Assembly (NCBI GenBank): GCA_964035795.1
Contig: OZ038321.1
Span: 11,993,093 to 12,057,092, forward strand
DNA from: Pterobdella sp. o SKG-2022
Lineage: Eukaryota; Annelida; Clitellata; Hirudinida; Piscicolidae
Length of the DNA: 64,000 nt
Direction: 5' to 3'
Part shown: piece after piece, positions 15,201-25,721 of the stretch
Numbering within the stretch: position 1 is the first letter of the stretch
Layout: each line of letters begins with the position of its first letter
Notes under the pieces: generated by a model
What the model was told of the DNA's origin: nothing
The model's input: the letters and a program-made list of their open reading frames with translations, nothing else
The model's database searches: none
Translations under genes and position numbers: made by a program

Positions 15201-16254
15201 TTGTTAGTTTCTTTTGTGTGTAGGTTTTTGTGATGTTTTTAAGTATTTTTCGGCTATATCCGTTATCTTCAAAATTGTTTATTAGATAGTTCATTTTTTT
15301 TTTCAAAAGATTGTTTTCCAATTAACACTCCTATCCAAGTTTTCGGATCTTGTTTAGAGGACGGATTGATAGTGAGTCCCGTGTTAGATTGTTTTCTATA
15401 AGCCATGGTTTTTAGTGTTCCGTTGTTTCTTTTATTAATAATGTGTTAAGAAATGATGAGGTATAATCAGTATCGGTTTCGAAAGTGAATTTCAAGTTTT
15501 TTTCGATTCTATTGAGGATATTTATGAACTCAATGTGAGCACTTTTTTACTTTTCTTGTTCAAAATGCCGAAAGTGTCATCCACGTATATTTTTTGTGAG
15601 TGAGGTGCTTTTAACTTTCTTTTTCTTGCCATTTTTATGGATTCATTCAAAGCCAAATTCATCCAACTCTGTGCTGTAAGTACCATAAAGCTGAGGCCAA
15701 AAGGTCTCGAGTCCTTCATGGTGTGTATCATGTCCTCATATAAAAATTAGATGAGGATATGCATAATTTTATAAGATTAGTGATATCATCGCATCTAAGA
15801 CTTTGTTTGTCTTTCTTACTCTTGAGAATTTATTAGTGAAAAAGTAAATAATTAAAAACTACTGAGTGAATTTTGAAGTCTGCAGAAAAAAAGCATTTTT
15901 TCAATCTTTTGGAAACTTTATTTTTTTGGACCGGTAGATATGTTGAAAAAATTCATAATTACTGTAAATTTTTTATAATAGCTTCTAAAAATAAATTTAC
16001 TAGAGTTCTATGGTTGGTGATAAAGTTATATTCCAAGGCTAAACTTAACAATAAACTCATGCTACTCATTAAGCGTATTATAAACTTTTTTTAACGTGAG
16101 ATTTAACAACATGAGAGTAACATAAGCCCTGTTTGATTTTCTATAAACTTTCAGGGTCACCGGCTCACTAGTAAACTCCAAGTCATTTTCGGAAGTGTTC
16201 AACTGTCCTCTTGGTTCGAAGATGAACCCTGTAGAGAAGTGTAGTGTTTGGTAA
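229..16254 (+). CDS. M13 zinc endopeptidase (neprilysin / endothelin-converting-enzyme type), 5'-partial
   Basis: Membrane-bound metallopeptidase family that trims extracellular peptides. Exons: 229-313, 535-611, 742-825, 1382-1503, 2528-2605, 3604-3786, 4031-4114, 4340-4470, 4730-4823, 5798-5926, 7021-7119, 7538-7615, 10096-10199, 10797-10855, 11033-11084, 11725-11792, 12454-12584, 12911-12976, 13285-13380, 13629-13705, 16155-16254. All junction phases agree, giving about 664 residues to a TAA. Visible motifs: [14 protein letters not shown] (exon 1), NAYYSP (exon 14), [11 protein letters not shown] (exon 15), zinc-binding HELTH at 11762-11776, ENIADNGG with the third zinc ligand Glu at 12935, MWCS (exon 20), and the family-typical C-terminus ending C-S-V-W. 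The order matches neprilysin/ECE throughout. The cytosolic and transmembrane start lies before the window. Oddities: a GC donor after exon 4, and no LPSRDYY-like motif where ECE has one. It looks catalytically intact. Paralogue (NEP or ECE) not decided. Confidence 0.95.
8380..9110. other. Pyrimidine-rich intronic stretch
   Basis: Inside the 2.5-kb intron between exons 12 and 13 of the peptidase, the + strand is strongly C/T-rich for about 700 bases, unlike its AT-balanced surroundings. A 17-18 base direct repeat (TTTCATAGATAT...) occurs twice near 8700-8735. On the - strand near 8650-8570 a short frame reads like a zinc-finger helix ([12 protein letters not shown]) and then hits a stop. No gene can be supported; it may be a decayed repeat. 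Confidence 0.4.
12990..13115 (+). repeat. Degenerate short tandem repeat (TATCTGTTTAT-like)
   Basis: About 125 bases of imperfect repeats of a roughly 12-base unit of the type TATCTGTTTATT follow directly after exon 18 of the peptidase. Open frames here (repeated Y-L-F-I-S) are products of the repeat, not genes. Confidence 0.6.
14700..15870 (-). mobile_element. Decayed Penelope-like element (RT + GIY-YIG endonuclease)
   Basis: Reading the - strand, an RT-like frame at 15522-15731 contains the catalytic-type motif Y-V-D-D-T-F (15587-15573). After a frameshift comes [20 protein letters not shown], like the Penelope RT 'hef.Ln.i...i.FT.E' block. Further on are [20 protein letters not shown] and QDPKTWIG, the 'yRKpTnTg' block. 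A separate frame near 14940-14760 reads [12 protein letters not shown], followed by R-I-K-Q-H, the core of a GIY-YIG nuclease domain. RT followed by a C-terminal GIY-YIG is diagnostic for Penelope-like retroelements. Several frameshifts and stops show it is inactive. It sits antisense in the last intron of the M13 peptidase. The 5' end and any terminal repeats were not resolved. Confidence 0.8.
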
Positions 16255-16332
16255 CTTGGACACTGTCATTGAAAACTTATATTTCTTCTGATAATTTTAA
16301 AATATCAATTTATTTTATTGATTATGAATTTA

Positions 16333-16338
16333 AATAAA
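16333..16338 (+). terminator. Poly(A) signal candidate for the M13 peptidase
   Basis: AATAAA lies 79 bases after the peptidase stop codon in an AT-rich stretch. The position suits a short 3' UTR. The hexamer is common by chance at this base composition, so this is a candidate only. Confidence 0.45.
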
Positions 16339-16339
16339 A

Positions 16340-18485
16340 AGTTTATAATATATTGGCAGATTTGAAATATCACGAACCTGGCGAAAGGCTTCGTGAGGTT
16401 TCAATAAATTTTGAAAAAAATTGGATGCCAATTAATTTTATTCTTAGACTTGAAAGTCATGTTGGCAGACTGAAAAATCAAAAACAAATGCTGTTGAACT
16501 TTATTGGAATAAATTTTTTAATATGGTTTTCAGAAACAAGTTTTCTATGGGTATTTTTATAAAAATGAATATTTTATAGAACATACCTTATTTTTAAATC
16601 GAAAACAATGCTTACAAACTTCAATTAATAACTAATTCTTAGTTATTTATTCAAAATTTGCATATCTTTCATATGAAGATCTATCACGTTTGTTATATTA
16701 AAACCTAAAAATATGTCTAATGCCGTAATTTCAGAAAATTCAGAGTTTGTAATATTGAAGGGTTGTAGCTTTCAATAACTCATAATCACCTTTTGCTTCC
16801 CTCATTTCGTTTCAGAAATTATTTTATTAAAGATTCACTTCACACTTAAAAAATTAGAAAAAATATTTTTGGAAAAATTTTGGTTTCGAAAGCTTATTTG
16901 AATCCAATATTTCATCATGTGACACCAATATTGTTTTGAATAGTGTATGCAAAATTTAGAAAATTATCATTATATACATTTCAATGTTTCAATATATTTC
17001 AATTTAATTTCAAGATTTTATCAAATTTTTTGAAAGTGAGTTTAGTATTTGATAATGTCAATTAAATTGTATATAATTGTCTCAAATATTCTTGTTTATA
17101 ATCGCTTTTGACATATTTTTCAACAGCGTCTTATTACCCAGCAGAGTTATTTGTTAATTTAAGAGCTTCTGTAAATTATAACGATCGCAAGCAGTTAAGA
17201 GCATCGTTTGTTTGCCAGGCACCACTGCTTTGAACCTTACGGTGTAATCTGAAATTGAAAACTTCATTTTAAATTCTACAGTCATATTGGAATAGCTTAA
17301 AATATATCAATTTTACAAATTTCTTTATTTACTCCAAAAAACTTCATGCTTTTATTTGTAAAAATTTATTTATTGTCAACAATAAATTATAATATCGATT
17401 GTTTTCTTGTTCAAAAAAACTTGTTTCATAAATCCTGAACTTTAATGCAGATTTAAAAAGTATATTAAAAGTATTCATCAAAAAAAACCGTCAAAAGTAA
17501 CTAGATTTTGAAGATATAGTTAAAAGCCCCTGGAGGATCATGGGTGGGACTCTGGCCGACTGCATGGCTTGTGGGAGAGCAACAATTTTGAACTAAAAAA
17601 TTTTTATAAACTGGCTCTTTGGTAAAAAAGAACAAGAATAAAAATTTTATTGACACAAAATCAAAGGAGCCTTTCATTAATCATACAAATCTTTACATCA
17701 ACCAACAACTCCAATACAAATTCATATAAATCTCTATTTCTAATCGACGCTACATTTTTTAATGACTTTTATATTTCAAACTGATAAAAAAATGTTTTTT
17801 ATTCATACTACACAAAGATTTTTCAATAGTTAAAACTACATCAAAAATATCACATAACCATTAACTTATTAGATAAATAAGCAATTTAGAACATTCACAT
17901 TTCTAACAACCTTAATATAAAGTTACATTCGAATAAATAACATGTGAATAACCTACTGTCATGTATGAAAGAAGTTTAAAAATTTCATTAAAAAAATGTA
18001 GAAAGTTTTATTAGATTTGAGCTGTAATGTAAACGTATCTTATTAGCCATGACTATGTTAAATATAAATTTAAATGAAATTTAAAATCAGTTATTACTAA
18101 CATGCTTTTTTCACAAAGTGATAAGTTAAGATTAGCTCAACTTTATCAGACTTCGATTAAAGTAAATTTAAATTTATCGAGCTTCTGCTTTAAACGACAT
18201 CTAAATTTCACGTTTTGGAGAAAATTATACAAGTAAAAACATTATACCGAAAACGTTTAATTGGCACATTTATGATGATTATAACTATATACAAATATGA
18301 GTTGTAAAAAGAGGTACTATAAAATAAGCTTGAAAGGCTTTACACTTAATGAGAGTTCTATAAACAATATATAGCTTTATAAAATACATTTAAATAGATA
18401 AAAGTTCAATTAAAACAATTAACGTAAATGAAAAAAAAGCTTTATGAATTAATTTACTTTTTAGATACGAAATCCCAAAATACCC
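16340..18485. other. Intergenic stretch, convergent between peptidase and cadherin genes
   Basis: AT-rich DNA between two genes that converge. I see no gene. A GC-richer island at about 17525-17577 stands out: the - strand reads PQAMQSARVPPMILQG without a stop, but no family is recognisable and no convincing splice sites bound it. The cadherin 3' UTR probably occupies part of the right side. Confidence 0.4.
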
Positions 18486-18541
18486 AACCATTAAGCACAC
18501 TTGAATCAACAACAACCATTAAGCACACTTGAATTAACAAC
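18486..18541. repeat. 28-bp direct tandem duplication
   Basis: Two adjacent 28-base copies (18486-18513 and 18514-18541) of AACCATTAAGCACACTTGAA followed by T-C-A-A-C-A-A-C differ by a single C/T change. They lie just downstream of the cadherin stop codon, probably in its 3' UTR. Confidence 0.85.
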
Positions 18542-18712
18542 AACGTAGATATGTTGATAACAAAATTTTGTTAAAATGACCAAAAATTTAAATAATTAAG
18601 CTACTAATACCCAACTACGTTCTTTACTTCAAAAAAAGCATCTATTTCCACAAAGAAATTTACATGATAACCAATACAGGAACACAAATTTTGATGTTTG
18701 GGAAGTCTTTGA

Positions 18713-19279
18713 TTACACAGGCGACGCTACATCTGCATAGCCACTATCACCATCCCTCTCCTTGCAGAACGACGTCGAGTTGCTCATCAGGCTGTCCCGT
18801 GATGGCGCCAGGCTGCGTAACTGATGAAGATTGCAGCTTTATACATTATTTGTATTTTAAATTTTCAAAAAATATTGAAATAATTAAAAAAAATATTAAA
18901 ATAATAATTAAAAAATCTAAATTTTTCCGTTAATATTAAAATAAACTTTTAATAAACTTAAAGTTTACCTGCAGTCTCTGAAGTTGTTCAACGGATTTGA
19001 GAGACACCAGGATGCCTGTGAGTTGGTCGGAACTTTCGCGGTCGTGGTTCAAGACCAACAGGGTGTCAGCCTCTGATCGAGAAAGCTGCATGTCTGGGTG
19101 GGGTTGTAGCGAAAGTCATTCATGGAGTCATGAATCAATTAAAACATTTTTTAATAAAATTTAGAAACATGGATAGCGCCCTGTGAAACCAATCAATTGC
19201 GCAACCAAAAACCCAGAAAGGAGCAATCAAACGGTCGACTTACTTACTAGAAACATTTTTCAATTTTTTTTGACTTAAA

Positions 19280-19329
<50 letters not shown>

Positions 19330-21935
19330 TATATATGCTAAAGTAGTCTTGAAGACTTTATCAGTTTCATGCCACTATAATAATACTCGTCATTTGTTTG
19401 TTGCTTGTTGAAAACTCTTGTTTTTTTGTTAAATTTTAATTGTAACATGATTGAAAAAATATTTTTAAAAACATTTTTAACATTTAATATAATAGAAATT
19501 CTTGAAAAAATAAAATTTATATTATATCTTTCAAAAATTTTGAAGTATTAAGCAAAGACTTTATTGTTCTCTAAAATGAAATCTCATAAAACTTGCCTAA
19601 TTGCTAATAATATAATTCAAACAATATCCCACAAGAGCATTGTTAGTGTTTAGAAAGGATTATGACAATCCTATTGTTCAAAGCAAACTTAAATCACCCT
19701 ACTAAACAAGGTTTGTCAACATGAAGTAAGGTTAAGATAGAAATTTATTGCCCTTAGTTGACCCTTTTTAAAAAAAATTGTTTATGTCAAAATCCACTTT
19801 CCACCATTTTACTTAAAATCCCTTTTAGGCAATATTTAGTTATTTTCAAAAATAATATTTGAAGGTTGATCATATTTAAAAAAATAATTTAAACAGACAT
19901 TTTTTCAAGCTTATTTTTGAAAGGCTATAAAATGTTTTAAAAGAAACTCACTGGATTTCATGTCAAGCTCATTCATCATCATAATCTTTCCCTTCTGCTT
20001 TAGTTTTTTTGTTTTATATCTTGTTATACAAATGGCTGTTGACAAAATAATCACCATAGCTAAGCAGCAGACTAAAACTACTATTATAATCAGAAAATAA
20101 TTATCAGTGAATAGGGAAAAAAATCTTTTTTCGGGATTTTTTAGCATTTCAGCCTGATGTTGTTGTACCTGCATTAATTTGCAAGCCTCAAAAATAAACT
20201 CTATACAAGCAATGTCTGAATGTTTGAAAGAATCTTGCGCTTTGAATTTTATCAAAGTTTTACAACCATCATTGTTAGCCAGAGTAGTTGAATGTGAGTT
20301 CCAAAACACTTTTCCTGTTGAGGAATCTATCTTCAATTGGTTGAAATCATTTCCTGCTATGATAGAGTATTCTAACTCATCGTTTTCATCTAAATCCGAT
20401 GCATAAACATGAGTCAACTCTCGAGAAAATGTCAGATTTCCACTTATTTGTAAGGTAGAAGATTCTTGACAACTGTTTGCTAAGGGAACACGAAAAACTG
20501 GTGGGTTATCATTAACATCTTTGATTTCCACGTACACTGTTGCACTTTCGTTACCTGCATAAACTTTGAAGTCATATTTGTTTTTTTTTTCTCTATCAAG
20601 AAACGATGTAGTCGTGATTATGCCAGACGTTTCATGGATTCTAAACGGCAAATTCTTGATACTTTTTGATTCCTTCAAACCATTTTCTTCTTGTTTAAAA
20701 TCCTTTTTTGAAAAAGGAAATATGGAATAAGTAACGTGATTAAACGGTGGAAGATCAGCGTCGATTGCCACAACGGTACCAACATAGGAGTTTGAGGCTT
20801 GATTTTCAGCTATTTCAAACTTGAACCAAGGTTGAGTAAACTTGGCGATCTCATCATCTTCATCAATTATCGTTAAATTTATCAAAGCTTTAGAAGTTTG
20901 GTTTAAAAAATATGAATTTTTTACATCAAAATTTTCATCGCCGCTTTGAGCAAAAACTTTGAAACTGTATTGGGATATTAGTTCTCTGTCAAATTTTGCT
21001 GCAGTCAAAACCAACCCTGACGACTGTTCTATTGAAAATAAATGTTCAAACAGAGGTTCGATGAAGAACTTGACTTTTTTGTTTCTAGTTTCATGATCTT
21101 TATCCACTACAGCTAGTTTCACTATTTTGGTCTCGATCTCACTGTTTTCTGGAATCATGGCAGAGTAAGAACTTTTGAGGAAGGCTGGAGGGTTGTCGTC
21201 TATGTCGATGACGAAAAGATTCACTTTCAAAAGGTTATAGAATGGAGGTTTTCCAAAGTCTTTGCATTTAATTTCAATTTCATAAAAAGTGTTATTTTCA
21301 TAATCAAGAGAATATTTTGAAATGAGTTTGAAATCTTTTTCTTTGAGTCTTGTTAAGTAAAAAAATTGTGAGTCAACTTTGCAATCAATCATGCCAGCCG
21401 CATCTAAATCATTGTCAACAACTGTAACAATGGCCAACTCAAAATCTCTTTCATTTTTCTCGTTTATTGCCAGGTTTGTATTGTTATAATAAGTAAATGA
21501 AGAGTTCAAAAAAATTGTAGGTTTGTATTTATTTGAATTGAGGATATCGATCTTCACGTTTGTCGACAAAGGAACAGTATTAGAAGCTATTTCAGCCATA
21601 ACTAAAAATTTGTTTTCAGAATTCAATTTAGTAACTAACAAAGTAAAATTTTTCAATACTATCAATCCTGTTTGTTGATTAATTTCAAAAATATCTCCGT
21701 AAAGAACTTGAGTTTTGAGAGGGAAATAATACCTGACGTTTTCTTTTCCACTGTTTATTATTTTAACTTGAACTATAGGAATTCCATTTTTGTCGTCTGT
21801 TTTTACAACTGCTTTGTATATACTTTCGGTAAAATTCAAATTTTTTGAATTTTCTATAATAGCAACTACCATGTCACTACAAATCATCTGCAAGATGATA
21901 CATAGATGGAGGCGGCTCAAAACACCCAAAGCCAT
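18713..21935 (-). CDS. Cadherin / protocadherin-like single-pass membrane protein
   Basis: Three exons: 19952-21935, 18969-19093 and 18713-18820, in-phase, about 738 residues. Exon 1 ends at an A|GTGAGT donor; the frame reading on past it is intron. The start is ATG at 21935, followed by a hydrophobic signal peptide (residues ~1-25). Cadherin repeats are shown by calcium-binding linkers DIDDNPPAF (~243), DEDDE (~358) and DVNDNPPVF (~473), and by DRE/DLDEND motifs; I count about five repeats, the first and last degenerate. A transmembrane helix (YFLIIIVVLVCCLAMVIIL...) spans ~613-637, then a short basic juxtamembrane region and a cytoplasmic tail of ~100 residues ending V-A-S-P-V. No classical catenin-binding tail is evident. 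One large ectodomain exon plus small tail exons is protocadherin-like. Role (inference): calcium-dependent cell contact. The closest family member is not determined. Confidence 0.92.
19172..19240 (+). mobile_element. 5'-truncated copy of the tRNA-derived SINE
   Basis: The segment from GATAGCGCCCTGTGAAACC to ACGGTCGACT matches, over about 68 bases at roughly 85% identity, the 3' body of the full SINE on the - strand at 55154-55321. It lacks the tRNA-like head. It lies in the first cadherin intron (between exons 1 and 2), about 45 bases before the AT-microsatellite core repeat. Confidence 0.75.
19283..19410 (+). repeat. (AT)n - conserved core - GTTT-rich dispersed repeat, copy 1
   Basis: An (AT)n run (19283-19335) is followed by a core of about 65 bases starting TGCTAAAGTAGTCTTGAAGA and ending in CATTTGTTTGTTGCTTG. 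The same arrangement occurs inverted at 38429-38693, where both flanking microsatellites are much longer. The core contains the near-palindrome GTCTTGAAGAC. It sits in the first cadherin intron. The class is unknown; it behaves as a dispersed element with microsatellite ends. Confidence 0.75.
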
Positions 21936-24900
21936 CCTCTACTAAGAGATTAACAGAGTGCCCAACCTAATTTACGTGTTATCACACAAGATTCAAAACT
22001 TTCACTGTATGTTTTCATCTTTTAATAAATTCAGGTTCAAAGTTTCAAGTCTGCAAGTTTTAGAAATAATGGATTTTAGTTTATATTTCATGTTAAATAA
22101 TTCTATATTAGCTTTAAATCTTTCACCATACGCTTTCAAACGTGTTACACCAAATTTTCGAATACATCACCATAGAAACAGAATATTTAATTGGTGCACG
22201 AAGGTCACACAAAGATTGGTTAAAGTCCACTCTTTTTGATGTTCTAATATATGTCATAGTAAGTAGATACGATGAAATATTGTATATAACTTTTGCAGGT
22301 TGCTCTATGATATGGTAAATGTATTTTTCATATATCATATATATATATATATATATACGTATGTATCTGAGTGTTGTTAATTTTCAATGAAAACTTTTGA
22401 GAACTTGCTAATGATGTGAAAGTTACTGTGGTGGTGCAGGCAATGTTTCGAGTTATATTAATGTTTATAGTGGTTATTGAATATATTATGAAGTGTTTAA
22501 TGTGAACTAAGTTTGTTATTATACGAATTTAATTCGATTATATTAGTAATAAAAATTAAAATATATTTTTCTTAATCGCGTAAGAAAATTATCAAATTAA
22601 GTGAAAAACAATTAACAATTTTTGCTTAAAAATTTCGTTGTTATTTTCCATACAGTTTCTTATATAAAAGACGTTGGCATAAATGTTTAGACAGTTGCTG
22701 AACAAACGATAATTGTGGTAACAATGAATTTAATGATTATAATCACAAACAATGACTGCTAACAATATACCCCATTCCTTCCATTACACACTGTTTAACA
22801 ATTTTCAAGTTTTTCGGTTATTTTTATGTCTACTTATAATTTTTCAGAATCATTTTCAGAATCAGTCCGTTTTGCATATAATCTTTTATTTATTCAATTA
22901 AAAATGATTTTTTAAAAATATATAACTCAATTCATGTATATATTATATTGAACAAATCATGAATTAAAAAAACACAATTGAGTGATTCACCAATGGAAAT
23001 ATTATATGAATCTATTCTAGTTTTTTCCTCGCTGAGAACTTTCACATAATCAAGACATTATTTAAATTTTTAAAAACATTTTCTGCTTATATATCAATAT
23101 TTTTACACAAATTAAAATTATTATCCTTTGTAGTTGAACAGCCTCAAACAGTTTTGTCTTAAAAACACATAAGCTTTTATATCAAAAACATTACTGTCAG
23201 TTTTTGAACTGTTAATTTTTCAAATAAATAACACGAAAGCTTTGAAAATGAAACAATTTAAATTAAAAACCTGTCTATGGTTTTTTCATTCGAACCAAGA
23301 AATCATAAAAACGCTATAATATCGTGTTTAAATATTTAAAAATAACTGTCTAGTTACTTGAAAGTGTGGGAGTCTTCGAAATTATATATGAAGTATATTA
23401 TAACTTGTGCTTTAAGACTTTTTAATAAATTTGTTATAGTAACGGAAAGCTTGCGACTAATCGGCTTATAACATTTTGTGTTGATTATTTGTAATTAATA
23501 GCTTCAAATCTAGCAATGTGAAAACTTGTTATAAAAACTCTTTGTATTTCAAAAACTCTCAAGGTAGTTATATTTTAACAAAATACATTATTATTATGCT
23601 AGTATTACAATAGTTTGAATGCAAAAATAATTAGAATATATGAACACATTATTTTGCAATAAAATTACAATGAACGAGTTAATTTCTTTCAAAAAGGATA
23701 TTAATAAGCAGTAAACGGTTTTGAGAGATTTCAAAAAATTTTATTTAAATTGATTATTTTTTGATATTTCAGTTTTATTTTGCATTATCACTGTATAATA
23801 TTTATAAAGTTGCTTCAACCATTTTCAAGCTGTTATTTTATCTTTAGTAAAAGGGAAATATTAATACAGAAAAAAGTAGACAAATTTCAACCAATCAAAA
23901 TGTTTTTTTATCAAACTAAAAATTTCTCTTTACTTTAAGAAAACAACAATAGAACGATTGCACCTTTTAGAACCACACACGAATATTGATCGGTTGTTAA
24001 TTGTCCCCTGCCATCTTTTTGTTCACTCATTTGGCATTCATATCAAATTTAATGCTCACATTTTTTAAGTGGGATATTTTTTAAGTAATGATAACTTAAA
24101 AAAATAATCCAAAAAATAAAACTCTAAAAGTAATTTCAAAAAACTCAGAAATTTAGTGAAAAAAATCTTAGTTTATTTATAGTTGTATTAAGTGCACAAC
24201 TTTTCTTATAAAAAACGAATTCTTAATCGCTACTTTACATAAGTATAGACTTCAGTAAATAACAGAGTTGCCTCAGATAAAATCAAGTCTGGCCAAGGAT
24301 TTTGAGGCGGCATATATATAATCATAAGCAAAAACACAAAAATACATATGAAGAAGCTGTGAGGAAAATCATGAATCATGGTTGCCCAGTTCAAACCTTA
24401 TCATTCGGCACTTTCGCTCGACATCCATGCTATGTTTCATAAGTTATTCCCAATAATCACTCTTTGATATAAAATAATTTGTGGCACTTCGTTATTTTAA
24501 ACTACCAAACCGCTTTTAACAGGATGAAATTGTTATAAACTTTATGATGTTTGAGAATATGTTGTAATTGAGCAGATGGATATAATAACTATTATCTATA
24601 AGCTTGTTGTTTACCATGATCAAATTATAGTGGTATTACTTATTTGCCAAATGACTTTGATGGTCTCTTCTTTATCGACGCTTTATAGTTCAGTGCTTCT
24701 GCATATTAATAAATCCATTCAAATTAATTGGCATTGTACTTTTAATAATTCACAAAAACTCAAAAAGCTCCGTGGTTCGAGATTTTCTCATCATGAGGTG
24801 TCATTTTTAACACATGTTAACAATATAAATAAGAAATTCTTATATTTTGATGAAATGAAAAATGTAACCTAACTCGAAAAAAAAATAACTAGATAATAAC

Positions 24901-25185
24901 AAATCTTCAAAAACATTTTCCTTATTCGAATGGGAAATCTAAATATTAAAACCATTGAAATAAAATTATGAAGAGCAATTGGAAGTAAAACTATAACAAT
25001 AAATTGGAACTTAATTAAAAATGCAAACATACTTGATCAGAAATAAAACCAATTATCCAGTTTTACAAATCAAGTTAAAAATAAATCAATAAAGTTTAAA
25101 TTTGAAATCAAATAACAGATCAAAGCATAAGAAAAAGTTTAATCAGAATACCAACCATTCAGTTACCATTGCATTTATACCTCCA
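21936..25185. other. Gene-poor AT-rich intergenic region upstream of the cadherin gene
   Basis: No coding region could be supported. The cadherin promoter must lie at the left edge, but no clear TATA or initiator stands out. A short (AT)n tract is at about 22336-22357. Open frames here, including one of 98 codons at 24576, lack splice signals or recognisable motifs. Confidence 0.5.
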
Positions 25186-25187
25186 AG

Positions 25188-25189
<2 letters not shown>

Positions 25190-25226
<37 letters not shown>

Positions 25227-25240
25227 TGTGTTTGTGTTTG

Positions 25241-25325
<85 letters not shown>
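25190..25325 (+). repeat. (GT)n microsatellite, left
   Basis: About 135 bases of nearly pure GT, with a few TTTG interruptions in the first third. It directly precedes the zinc-finger remnant and is matched by a second GT tract at 25637-25719. Confidence 0.95.
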
Positions 25326-25327
<2 letters not shown>

Positions 25328-25399
25328 CCCGCGAAACGTGTTCAAAGCTCCAATGTTTTTTGAGTTTTATATTGGATACATTGCGTATTTTTGATGTTC

Positions 25400-25617
25400 A
25401 CTCCAAAAGCTCTCCATTCCAATGCCAGCATCCAGGTTGCAACAAAATAGCGGTCAACAAGGCAGGTCTGACAAACCACATTCGCCAAGTCCACAAAGCA
25501 CCATCATTACAACATTGCCCGAATTGCAATAACGTTTTCAAAAAACAAGGACTTCATAACCACGTGAAGAAATGTTCCAGAAATCAATCTTCAGTGCACC
25601 TACTGTCAAGTGGATAA
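25400..25617 (+). mobile_element. C2H2 zinc-finger fragment, probable retroelement ORF end
   Basis: An open frame ending in TAA at 25617 encodes two C2H2 fingers: C-Q-H-P-G-C ... GLTNHIRQVH, and C-P-N-C ... GLHNHVKKC (third ligand H, fourth C). The 'aGLtnHir..H' style is common at the ends of invertebrate LINE-encoded proteins and rare in host transcription factors; that assignment is inference. The piece is only about 70 residues long. It has no start codon outside the GT tract and is bounded on both sides by (GT)n, so it is unlikely to be an autonomous gene. Confidence 0.5.
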
Positions 25618-25632
25618 CGCACTTCCAAGTTC

Positions 25633-25636
<4 letters not shown>

Positions 25637-25719
<83 letters not shown>
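25637..25719 (+). repeat. (GT)n microsatellite, right
   Basis: About 83 bases of uninterrupted GT in the same orientation as the left tract, starting 20 bases after the zinc-finger stop codon. Confidence 0.95.

Positions 25720-25721
<2 letters not shown>

Noticed and set aside
16353..16562. 69-codon frame after the peptidase stop
   Set aside because: No motif, no homology I can recognise, and it lies just after a candidate poly(A) signal; chance frames of this length are frequent here.
19911..19951. Cadherin C-terminus read as ...SSEFLLKHFIAFQK from the single-exon frame
   Set aside because: A perfect A|GTGAGT donor lies inside it and two downstream exons join in phase, so these residues are intronic.
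25102..25617. A 171-codon frame with a long Cys-Val repeat
   Set aside because: The repeat is simply the translated (GT)n microsatellite. Only the zinc-finger end has coding character, and it is treated as a retroelement remnant.
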